A DNA stretch of 64,000 nucleotides from Glandiceps talaboti (taxonomy: Eukaryota > Hemichordata > Enteropneusta > Spengelidae). Below the pieces are notes generated by a model, which saw only the letters and a program-made list of their open reading frames with translations, was not told the origin of the DNA and did not search any database. A program made the position numbers and the translations under genes. The DNA lies in NCBI RefSeq assembly GCF_964340395.1, contig NC_135562.1, positions 17,176,485 through 17,240,484 of the forward strand, written 5' to 3'. This document shows, piece by piece, positions 53,114-64,000 of the stretch (positions within the stretch are counted from its first letter, which is position 1; every line of letters starts with the position of its first letter).

Positions 53114-53308
53114 ATGGTGTTACCTTTTGTTAGTGAAGTAGTAGGGGAGAAACTTCAGAACTTTTACAGTTACAATTTTCAGGAGACAAAATTGCTACAA
53201 CCCTTGTGTGAGAAAAGATATGGAATGCAGAAAGCTGGTAATTATTTCAAAAAAAGGTGGAAAATTTTGCAGATTCCTATGTTTCCCGAGGGTTATCCTT
53301 GCGAATAG
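53114..53308 (+). CDS. candidate first coding exon downstream of CRE/NRF1 motifs
   Basis: ATG 53114 (context CAGAAATGG) opens MVLPFVSEVVGEKLQNFYSY, NFQETKLLQPLCEKRYGMQK and AG up to a donor-like GCTG|GTAATT at 53238. Unspliced, the frame continues to TAG 53306-53308 as a 64-residue peptide. Composition is protein-like (balanced, amphipathic) and unlike the surrounding noise. The family is not recognised, and the next exon is not identified in the window. An in-frame ATG at 53066 is upstream of the promoter motifs and is disfavoured. Confidence 0.4.
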   Translation: MVLPFVSEVVGEKLQNFYSYNFQETKLLQPLCEKRYGMQKAGNYFKKRWKILQIPMFPEGYPCE

Positions 53309-53384
53309 TCAATATGTCAATAATATTACATTACTTTACTTATATATCACATTATGCTTTGCTCTGTGATGCCGTGCTTTCTGA

Positions 53385-53545
53385 TGTTTTGCGATGTGAT
53401 GTGATGAGATGTGATGCAATGTGATGTGATGTGATGTGATGTGATGTGATATAACATAACATAACATAACATAACATACCATAACATAACATAACATGAC
53501 ATGACATGACATGACATGACATGACATGATATAACATAACATAAC
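53385..53545. repeat. (GATGT)n-(ATAAC)n-(ATGAC)n-(ATAAC)n pentamer arrays
   Basis: Three different pentamers abut one another. The frames on the - strand are by-products. Confidence 0.97.
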
Positions 53546-54477
53546 CACTTTAAAGAGTCATGCCCGATTGAGTGCTATGTATAATTTTACTGTTTAGTAA
53601 TCATATGAATTGTACATATGGCAAAAGACGCAGATTGGTTGTTACTATTTAAAAAAAATTAAGATATGCTTCACATGTGTCTCCATCGTGCATCAACCCA
53701 AGTAAATCTACTCTAAGAAGCGAATTATGAAGTAATTGCAATTAACACACTTCAGAAAGCCAACAAAGGCAACACTTTGGCGAATTGTTTGCTATAACAT
53801 TTAATTTTCCCACCCTAATAAAAAAATAATATACAGAACGCTTGACATTTGCGATATAATCACGTATCAGAGCGTGAATGTTTAATGTGTTCTCTGTGAC
53901 GTCAGAGCTGCTCTTCTTTGACTACAGTGCTAATTAATTCACTGCACTCTAGATATCAATTATAACATTTTCAAAACGCGAAAAATGTGGAATCGATTGT
54001 TCATGGAATAATTGAGGAAAAAGAAGGGAGAAAAACAGGAAAAGAGGAACATGTTTTTCCTGCCATGTAAGGGATACATGGCGAGAAGGAATGACTGACA
54101 TACCCTAAAGCCAACTTTAATACGAAAGATTCTGTTTGTTTGTCAACATCTCGATGGACTACATACATGTACAGGGAGTTGACTGTCTTTGGGTAGAGTT
54201 GCAATCATTATTAACGTGTTGATTGTCTGGTTGCTTGATCGTACTGAATATCCTCGTAAAACATAATAGTTATCATGACCTCTGCAATAAACTAGTCCAG
54301 CTGTAAAGGCCGAATTGGTGATGAATTATTTAAAGTAACATGAAAATGTCATTATATATTTTTGTGCATATGTTTTCAGAGTTATTCTTACAAGACACCT
54401 TTCTAGATTACAAACACGTTGACTTTAATGCCCAGATAGTTTTACAGGAAGATGGCATGTTGTCAAATAAATGTTAT
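53546..54477. other. anonymous DNA
   Basis: No feature recognised. Confidence 0.4.
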
Positions 54478-54541
54478 ACATACATACATACATACATACA
54501 TACATACATACATACATACATACATACACACATACATACAG
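54478..54541. repeat. (ACAT)n array
   Basis: About 15 units. Confidence 0.97.
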
Positions 54542-56098
54542 CGTACATGCATGTTTCAAAATGCAGCTTGACCTTGCCACTATCTTTCAACCATATTAAA
54601 TACCACCATATGGCAAATAATCCACATATCCATAGTTTTCTATATTATTCACACATCATTGCACATATAGGATCACCAGGGGTTTAGGACGTAATATCAC
54701 ATTTCACTAAGTCGACGTGAACACTAATACATACTTTAACCTTCCTTGACGTTCACCAGAAATCCAAATGGCTTGTTTGCCAAACTCTTGAAATTAAACG
54801 TATGCCAATATGGTGTCATCTGAAGAAGTACACGTAGAACCTATCTGACTTCAATTAGACGAGCCCGTCTTCCGTGAAATAGTTGCATACACGGAAATCA
54901 TTAACGGCATACATCAATGAATTGGCTAGTTATTGAAGATACATGCAATTGACAGCCGACATAAATGAAGATGAAAAGCCAATTTCTTTCTTTCGAGAGC
55001 CGATGATTAGTTGACGCTTTTAGGCCTGCATTCTAATTATGAGATCGCCGCATGTTACAATGTGTATCAATGGGCTATAGGCTTCACACTCTTCTGTAAA
55101 GACAATATTTCAAATTCATATAACTAAGTATCTATATTCACATGGCGTGGTATCTTTTATATATTACAAAAAAACGCTGTTTTGACACGAAATCAATTTA
55201 ACCTAATGAATAGAAACCTAAGTAACCGATGTTGAATTAATTGGAAATCGAAAGGTCGTTAATAACTTTGAATATCATTAAAACATTGGTAGAAATTTTA
55301 GCGTCAGAGATAATATCAACATAAGCTAGTTATGGGGGGGGGGGCTTGTTACATCGAAAGGAAACGTGACTCGACGAGATTGCTTTTGAATTATAAGTCA
55401 CTAGGGGATATGAGAATAACCGTACAATCAGAAATAGCAATTTTAAAATCACTCCTAAATGACAAGCTTAAGAAGTGAAGGAGTCTGCAATATTAATAAC
55501 TATTGACATTTTTCCTTACTATCGCGGAATCGTCATCAGTTACTTCACAGTCATTCAAAATAAATGCATATTTCCAAACGTATACATCCTTTATTGAACG
55601 ACAACAAAATCAACAGTGAATGAGAAATTTATTTTATTTTGGATTATCAAATTCAAAACAACTCTACTAAGTGTTACGCCTTGAAAGAAAATTGAAAACA
55701 ATATGAAAGAACATAGAGTAATTTCATCTTTGTACTAATTCAAAACATTGCAACTAAACAATTTTAAATAAACAAGGTCTCCTTATATGTTGTTTTACAT
55801 TATACTTTCAAGTAAAACACAGTAAAACTTTTTTATCAATTAAGTACTACAATAAATACCCATGTGGCTCTTTTAAGTTAAAATTAGTACACATGTATTT
55901 GATTGTGTTATTCGCACGCTATGCCAGAATAACTGGTTCGCTATTGATTTCTGCCAGTAGCAAGTTATCGATTTACATTCGATTGTCTTCAGTGTATAAC
56001 TTTGGCTTACAATACAGATATCCATTTTTCTACTACACTCTCTATACCTGAACGGAGCACTTCCATTTCACCGAAGACTGTAGCTACCTATTGCACGT
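54542..56098. other. anonymous DNA
   Basis: No gene recognised. A run of 11 G lies at 55335-55345. Confidence 0.4.
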
Positions 56099-56127
56099 AA
56101 GTAAGGTAAGTAAGGTAAGTAAGTAAG

Positions 56128-56214
<87 letters not shown>

Positions 56215-56225
56215 GGTAGGTAGGA
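56099..56225. repeat. (AAGT)n array
   Basis: AAGT units with early GGTA interruptions, ending in AGGT and CAAG variants. Confidence 0.97.
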
Positions 56226-56900
56226 AAGCAAGCAAGCAAGTAATTGGTTTATTATAGTGACATGATGTATTAAATTACACCTCTATAGTACAATCTCGCA
56301 AGAAAGTGAATATGAAACCTCCCAACCCAAATTGACGTATATGTCAATTTTAAATGTGAACTTAAAGAAAAACACATTAGGTTCAATAAATAAATGCAAA
56401 ATAACAAGTTAAAGGTCAAATAAATAAATTATAAATAACTGGCTAGGTCTGCACAACCTGGTTTTCCTCCTAAGAAAGGCCTTTTCTATAATTTTGCTGT
56501 GTTTTGCAAAAAATATATGTAATAAGAAATTTCAGCATGTAATTAAAACTGTAAAAAGCAGCTCGTTCTATAGATAAAACAGAGATGTATGGCGGAAGGA
56601 GACTGTGTGCTGTTGATGAAGCAATCTGTGACAAGTTAAACATGATATTATTTGGACAGTCAACAGTATTCCCTGAATATCGTCACATGCCATATTCTTA
56701 AAGAATATGAACAAATGTACCTATCGTTTGGGGCGTCAGCAACGAGTCTGAGAATGGCGCGTTCCGTGGACGTAAATACTAGGCATCCAAATCGATGGAG
56801 TAAAATTTTTTACCACATATACATGGACTTTTAAAATGGTCATATGGATGAGTATTTGTTGTTTATTTGGGATTTTTAATTTATAACATTGCAAGTCTGT
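56226..56900. other. anonymous DNA
   Basis: No feature recognised. Confidence 0.35.
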
Positions 56901-56904
56901 GCCT

Positions 56905-57016
56905 GCAACTCAATACATAAAGCTTTTAAAAATGTGTCGTAAGTTTGTTATTGTATGGAAAATACAATAACAAACATTTTACACATTTATTAATCGTTTG
57001 CAATGTATTGAGTTAC
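56905..57016. repeat. 112-bp long palindrome
   Basis: The inner 14 bp arms GTTTGTTATTGTAT / ATACAATAACAAAC (56943-56956 / 56962-56975) are perfect around GGAAA. Outward the arms stay similar (AAATGTGT, then CAACTCAATACAT / ATGTATTGAGTTAC) to 56905 and 57016 with small indels. It is a foldback/MITE or hairpin-RNA candidate. Confidence 0.75.
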
Positions 57017-57940
57017 AAATAAGGACTTGGCATATGTTATTTCACATTCATTTAGCCATGGTCACATTGTTTTACAAAATCAAAATTCAAGATAAATACC
57101 CAATCCTCATCCAAATGGCCATTTTAAATTGAATATGTTCGAATGCAGAAAGACAGGACTAAGTTACAGGACTATTCAATGATTGGGGCAGAAACCCTGG
57201 AATCCAAGGTCTATATTTATGGCAAATATTCGAATGACTGATTGTCACCAAATGATGATTCATGAGAGATTTTAGACACAGTCTCCATTTTCAGATTAAT
57301 ACGAATTATCCATTTGTGTTCGTTCATGAGCTGTCACACTTTGCATTACAACGATGGGATTAATATGAGTGATGGAGTTACAAGGGAGAAGGAAACCACG
57401 CCGAAAGAAAGTAAGTGGAACAGATGTTGCTAAAATATGCCGCAACTCTCTGGACAGTTATCCGTGTATCCGATTGCTTAGCTTCTGTCTGTCCCTTGAT
57501 CTATCCAACTACTAATTATCATACAGATGAATTGATCGTGCGATTTCAAGACAAAAACTAAATAACACAACGCCTAAGATATGCTAGTAGTGATGTTGTA
57601 GCTATAAACTGTACAAAGCAGAGTTGGCTATTTAGAATCTTACGAATCAGACTCGCATACCCAAGATTTATTTTAAATTCGGCAGTACTAGTAAATGGCT
57701 ACAGAAAAGGCTTGAATCCTTAACTAATTTCACTCCTCAGCGAACCTCTTCGAAAAGCTCGAAATATGTTGACTGACTTTTCTCATAATTGAATAACAGG
57801 CTTTTGTTCGGTTCCATTGATATCAAATCATAGCGACGAAATAAAGATTTTATAATTCACTTAAGATTCTAAAAAAAAAACCAGGCCGACAACACCCATT
57901 TGAGGGACATGTGCTACATTATATGTTTTCTATAATCATT
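57017..57940. other. mostly anonymous DNA
   Basis: The only coding-like signal is the short candidate exon at 57365. Confidence 0.35.
57365..57410 (+). CDS. possible first coding exon (weak)
   Basis: ATG opens MSDGVTREKETTPKE and runs into the perfect donor GTAAGTGG at 57411. No promoter motif or second exon was found, so chance is a real possibility. Confidence 0.2.
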
Positions 57941-58099
57941 GTATTTGTATTTGTATTTGTATTTGTATTTGTATTTGTATTTGTATTTATATTTGTATTT
58001 GTTTTGTATTTGTGTTTGTATTTATATTTATATTTGTATTTGTATTTGTATTTGTATTTGTATTTGTATTTGTATTTGTATTTGTATTTGTATTTGTAC
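57941..58099. repeat. (TATTTG)n hexamer array
   Basis: About 26 units with TATTTA and TGTTTG variants in the middle. Confidence 0.98.
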
Positions 58100-58805
58100 G
58101 GGATTGGTTTTATATATCCATATAACATAAGTAGCGATGGACAAAGTTAAGTTCGGTCTTTCGGTCCGTTCTGAAACTGACCTACTGAGGCAGATGCGGT
58201 ATGTCGGACCATTATGGTCGGAGAGAGAATTTTTGTATTTAATAACGTTTTTTATTTGCGAAAATGCAACTCTCTTCATGCTTGTCCTTGCTTTGGAGAT
58301 TTTCTTAATAACACTTCGGACAGACAATTTTGTGAAATTGTCGGCCCTTTTGACGAATAAGAAATTTCAAGTAACAAAAGAAAGTAAAGAATGATAATCT
58401 TAAATTCCGCCAATAATCATTTGTCGACAATAAATTAATCCACCAAAAAGAAATGAAAAGTAATCCAATGAACTTCAAGTTACTTAGATATCAACTTCAG
58501 CCCGTTGTTGTGTAAGATTAACGCTGTATAACGTCTCATCTCAGTCGCATAACCAGCTTCAAAATACAGAATTGAAAATCACGTGTATGTAATATTATAC
58601 CATGTATGAGCAAGTTGAACAAAAAATAGATAACGAAACTGTATAACTGTATTTCGATATTACAATTATCCTTATTTCGAATCGCCCGAGAGGAGCTCTA
58701 AATACGTAAAATACCTTTAACGACAATTGACTGATACAGAATGTAAAACCCAAGAGAATATATAATGTAAATTATGAATTCCTTTCAGATAGGAGATTTA
58801 GGTCT
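58100..58805. other. anonymous DNA
   Basis: An 85-codon + strand frame (58137-58394) and a 99-codon - strand frame overlap; neither is recognised. Confidence 0.35.
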
Positions 58806-58809
58806 TGAT

Positions 58810-60705
<1,896 letters not shown>

Positions 60706-60749
60706 ATAGATAGATAGCTAGATAGTTAGCTAGTTAGCTAGCTAGCTAT

Positions 60750-60809
<60 letters not shown>

Positions 60810-60812
60810 TTA
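60706..60812. repeat. (GATA)n with (TAGC)n flanks
   Basis: A pure GATA core (about 60750-60810) is bounded on both sides by TAGC/TAGT units. Confidence 0.97.
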
Positions 60813-61490
60813 GCTAGATAGTGTTTTACATATTTGAAAGAGTAAGTTGGGCGCTTGGTTTGGAGAAAAAAAATAAACAATACCATATAAGAATGCTAAA
60901 AATCAATTACGGAAAAGGTCATGCTAAAATACGAGTAGCTATCCTCGTAAAACACGCGGTATTACCAATCTAACTGAGTGCACCCTTTGGCAGCTATTGT
61001 CAAACTGCTGAGTTGTTAATAAATATCTAGATGCTTTATGTGGCTTTTGGGGATACATACAACAATGCTAGGTATGATGAAGATTAAAAGAAACTAAATA
61101 ATTGATGTACTCTGTTTTATGCGTATTAAGATAAATGGAATGTGTAGCAAATAGATATTGACGGGATATAATTTGATACACAACAGACTTGTCATTACAA
61201 CCAGTTATTAATTTGTGGGATATTTATCTCTCTCTCTATCAATATTTTAGCAAACTCACACTTCGTTTTACGACACACCACTTTTTATTACATTAATAAC
61301 CTTTGTATTATACTATAATGTGTTGACATCATCAGTCATACAGTGAGCCGGTAGTAAAACCGTTGGAGCGGGGTTTTGTGAATGTACCATAAAAGAGACA
61401 CCCACCATCGTGGTAAAACTTGTACAGAAGCTGTGTAAATGTGGTCAGTATGAAACATTATACCACGCTCAATTCACCACGGCTAGTATT
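60813..61490. other. anonymous DNA
   Basis: No feature recognised. Confidence 0.35.
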
Positions 61491-61499
61491 GTCTTTAAA

Positions 61500-62108
61500 C
61501 AGTAAAATGTACCCCTGGTCGTTCTAACGTCACGCCAACCCGTGTCTACATCACTGGTTCTACGGTGCTCGAAATATACGTCAAAACATTCCAAATAGCC
61601 ATCATTTTCATATTTTGGCCATAGCGTACATTTACAGAGGAAAGCCACTCCAGTAAAAAGGGTATTGTCATAAACTTTGGGATCTGGAATTATTTCATGA
61701 TTGCACATCACATACTTATTGCACCGTTGCCAAGAAACACCAAATTGAAATATTTGTTCACCTCTCTTGTTCTTTGTGTGATACGCCATTGCAACATTAA
61801 TATTCATTACATGCATACTGAATATTCATGGATTTTTATATGAAGTTATTTTCTTATATGACTTTAGAAAATGAGGGAAATAGGCTCCTAAGGCGCCATG
61901 AATATTCAGTGTGCATCTAATGAATAATCATGTAAGCCAATTCCATAGTGAATCACTGGAAGAAAGACAGAGGTGAAAAAAAAAGTTTCAATTTGGTGTT
62001 TCTTAATTAACAACCGAGCAAAATTTATGCAACGAGAAATCATGAATTGACTCTTCAGAACCCAAAGTTTATGAATACCTTTGCTGGAGTGGCGCTTTAC
62101 TATTTACG
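61500..62108. mobile_element. foldback element with ~210-bp arms and a - strand open frame
   Basis: Arm 61626-61831 and arm 61896-62108 are imperfect inverted copies. Shared blocks include GCCACTCCAG, CATAAACTTTGGG, AAGAAACACCAAATTGA, TTCACCTCT and ACTGAATATTCATGG. The centre is about 64 bp. The left side continues outward to about 61500, where it matches the repeat at 13795-13930. A 115-codon - strand frame (61469-61816) crosses the left arm and ends with CFDVYFEHRRTSDVDTGWRD. The family is not recognised. Confidence 0.65.
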
Positions 62109-62377
62109 TTAACTGGAAATGAAAAATGTTACACATACTGTACTACTTTACGTTTTTAGAGTAAATAGGATATCCACAATTGAAGAACTCAATATAAGAT
62201 GTCAATCTCTCAACCGTTACGGTCGTATGAACTGTAGTGTAAATTATCAAAACCGGTATTAGCCGGCAATGCTATGTAAACATGATAATTACTTTATCAA
62301 TCATTATTGAGTTGACAAGTGCACCGATAAATAGTACATTTTGTATTTATCGACAGTATAAATTGTAAAACAAAACA

Positions 62378-62440
62378 CACACAGACACACACACACACAC
62401 ACACATACACACACACACACACACACACATACATACAAAA
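62378..62440. repeat. (CA)n array
   Basis: CA units with ACAG and ACAT interruptions. Confidence 0.97.
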
Positions 62441-62926
62441 AAAACCCAACAACCCCCAAACAAACTAGTAGAATAAAGCGTTTCAGAACATAAGGTATCT
62501 TTTACCACCTAGATAAAATGATAACAGGATAATAGGAAACTGCCATTAATGACATTCACCCTCGTATAGTATCTTGCAATAAGTAAAAACGATTATAACG
62601 TCCTTGTAATTTAAGACGTTAATCAGTAATGTGTAATTAGTCTAATTGACTCCTTCCCTCTGGGAATAGGTTTTAAAAAACCGATAACAGTATTAAAACG
62701 TATACACTGCAAAAATAGAGTTCAGAATGTAAGACTTTAAAACTCGAAGAAAAAACGGAGAAACGTGAAGAAGGATTTAATTCGATTACCAAGAGAACAG
62801 CATAAAAAAAACAAATGAGAAAAACAAATGGGAGTATACTTGATACATAATCAACCCAAATATATCAACATATGGATGGATAGATGAATGGATAGATGGA
62901 GGAATTTGTGTGTGCGTGTGCGCGCG
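62441..62926. other. anonymous DNA
   Basis: No feature recognised. Confidence 0.35.
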
Positions 62927-63041
62927 TGTATGTATGTATGTATGTATGTATGTATGTATGTATGTATGTATGTATGTATGTATGTATGTATGTGTGTGCG
63001 TGCGTGCATGTATGTGTGTATGTATGTATGTATGTATGTAT
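62927..63041. repeat. (ATGT)n array
   Basis: ATGT units with a GTGTGCGTGCGTGC interruption. Confidence 0.97.
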
Positions 63042-63590
63042 TTAATTTGTGTGGCGGAGAATGGTCAATGTTATGTACCATAGTAATCAACATCATGTAC
63101 AATAACATGAAATGTCCAAACATCATTAGTGCTCAATTACTCTCATACATTCATCGTTGTCAAAAAGTAATCATTATTTTTCATCATTATTCATCAATTT
63201 ACATTTGACATATATTATCCTAGATATATGTCAAATATATATGCCAGAATGTTGAGTTATTGTATGTGTTTTGTATTTCAGTATCAAACCAGATTCATAC
63301 ACCATGAACCTCCACGATAATTCTCATCCGGATATGCACCTCTACTTCCAACTTTACCGAGGCACTTTTTCTGGGATGGCCACACCTTTTATAAACGCCA
63401 TACAGATAGCGATAGGACTGAAGATTTGTACTATAAACACCATCTACGTCTCCATATACGTAATGTCACAGAATAGATACTTTTTGTCTTTACGAATATA
63501 CATTAGGTAAATTAGAATGGCTCCACGAGAATTTCATTAGAATAGCCTCACAAAATGAATTCTACGACAATACATTACCAAGTCTAAAGT
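63042..63590. other. anonymous DNA or 5' part of the broken LINE
   Basis: A 79-codon frame (63271-63510) contains PDMHLYFQLYRGTFSGMATP and is not recognised. It may be part of the LINE relic that follows. Confidence 0.35.
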
Positions 63591-63599
63591 GAGAACGAC

Positions 63600-64000
63600 T
63601 CTCTGGGGATCACTCGCCTGACAAGTCTGAGTTTATACTTCTTTCGAATAATGGTACTAAAAATGACGTGCCTGTTGTAACTAAGGCTAATGACCTCTGC
63701 GATGTAGCATAAAACAGTACACAGACCTTGAGGCTTTTGACAAGTCGTTAAAAGCTAGCTGGGGCTTGAGAATTATACGAAATAATAATTTGTTTTGTTC
63801 TAAATGGTATAATTATATCCTTTTGAAAACCGTCGGCCCGCTTTTACAGTATGCCAACGTTAGTAGTTGCGACCATGGCATCTTGGACCCTGTTCATTCG
63901 ACTTTCTTAAAAGAAATTATTAAAGCATGGCTGCAGTACAATGACACATCATCATTAGTCAACACGAAGGATGACGTGTGTCAAGAATTGATCTGTTATA
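63600..64000 (+). pseudogene. LINE ORF2 C-terminal region, frameshifted, cut by window end
   Basis: Frame 1 from about 63694 reads TDLEAFDKSLKASWGLRIIR, then CSKWYNYILLKTVG, DPVHSTFLKEIIKAWLQYND and finally VCQELICY at the edge. This fits the post-RT region of L1/Tx1-type ORF2: a SLKxxWxxRLL block, a W block, FWKxVLKAW and an LWYN-like end. There is no ATG, and two stops precede it in frame. The upstream part (63500-63715) is open in another frame with its own stop, so the copy is decayed. It continues beyond the window. Confidence 0.7.

Overview
The window is nuclear DNA of an animal, most likely a marine invertebrate. It is AT-rich and almost gene-free. Introns have GT..AG borders, transcripts would end at AATAAA signals, and there are tRNA-derived SINE, non-LTR retrotransposon, TIR-transposon and foldback sequences. 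The microsatellite load is very high: about 35 arrays totalling roughly 4-5 kb. Repeat tails ending in GCGCATTATAAATTC and a hammerhead ribozyme in a Penelope-like setting fit several invertebrate phyla (hemichordate, mollusc, amphioxus and others). I cannot name the species. Nothing looks bacterial, and most open frames are translations of microsatellites.

Layout. 0-9 kb: anonymous DNA, a TIR element bounded by TTAA (2.4-2.9 kb), a 146-bp tandem repeat, a 43-bp-arm hairpin, a CTCF-like site, a small MITE, a large compound microsatellite and a 54-bp minisatellite. 9-28 kb: microsatellites, degraded LINE 3' ends (9.7, 13.5, 21.6 and 22.6 kb) and a well-preserved SINE (27.5 kb). 28-32.4 kb: a 175-bp tandem repeat and two members of a foldback family whose inverted arms are built from ~43-bp tandem units. 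33-43 kb: more microsatellites, a repeat ending in an (ATGT)n tail that matches a copy at 16.7 kb, and at 42.0 kb a 63-bp perfect inverted repeat enclosing a complete type I hammerhead ribozyme. 44.7-45.7 kb: a 1001-bp PIF/Harbinger-like element with TTA target duplications.

48.3-52.1 kb is the only convincing genic region. A locally GC-rich promoter precedes a three-exon + strand transcript coding for a small unrecognised protein. A convergent - strand transcript ends against it, so the two poly(A) signals lie about 13-20 bp apart. Both genes have the same 31-bp promoter-proximal element. In exon 3 the + gene reads on in frame through two TAG codons into coding-like, lysine- and glutamate-rich sequence. 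A further possible promoter (CRE plus NRF1-type sites) and first exon lie at 53.07-53.24 kb.

53-64 kb: pentamer, tetramer and hexamer arrays, a 113-bp palindrome, a ~480-bp foldback element (61.6-62.1 kb), and at the right edge a broken LINE ORF2 C-terminus running off the window. The most unusual objects are the hammerhead ribozyme element, the foldback family, the splice-acceptor-bearing 54-bp minisatellite and the convergent gene pair.
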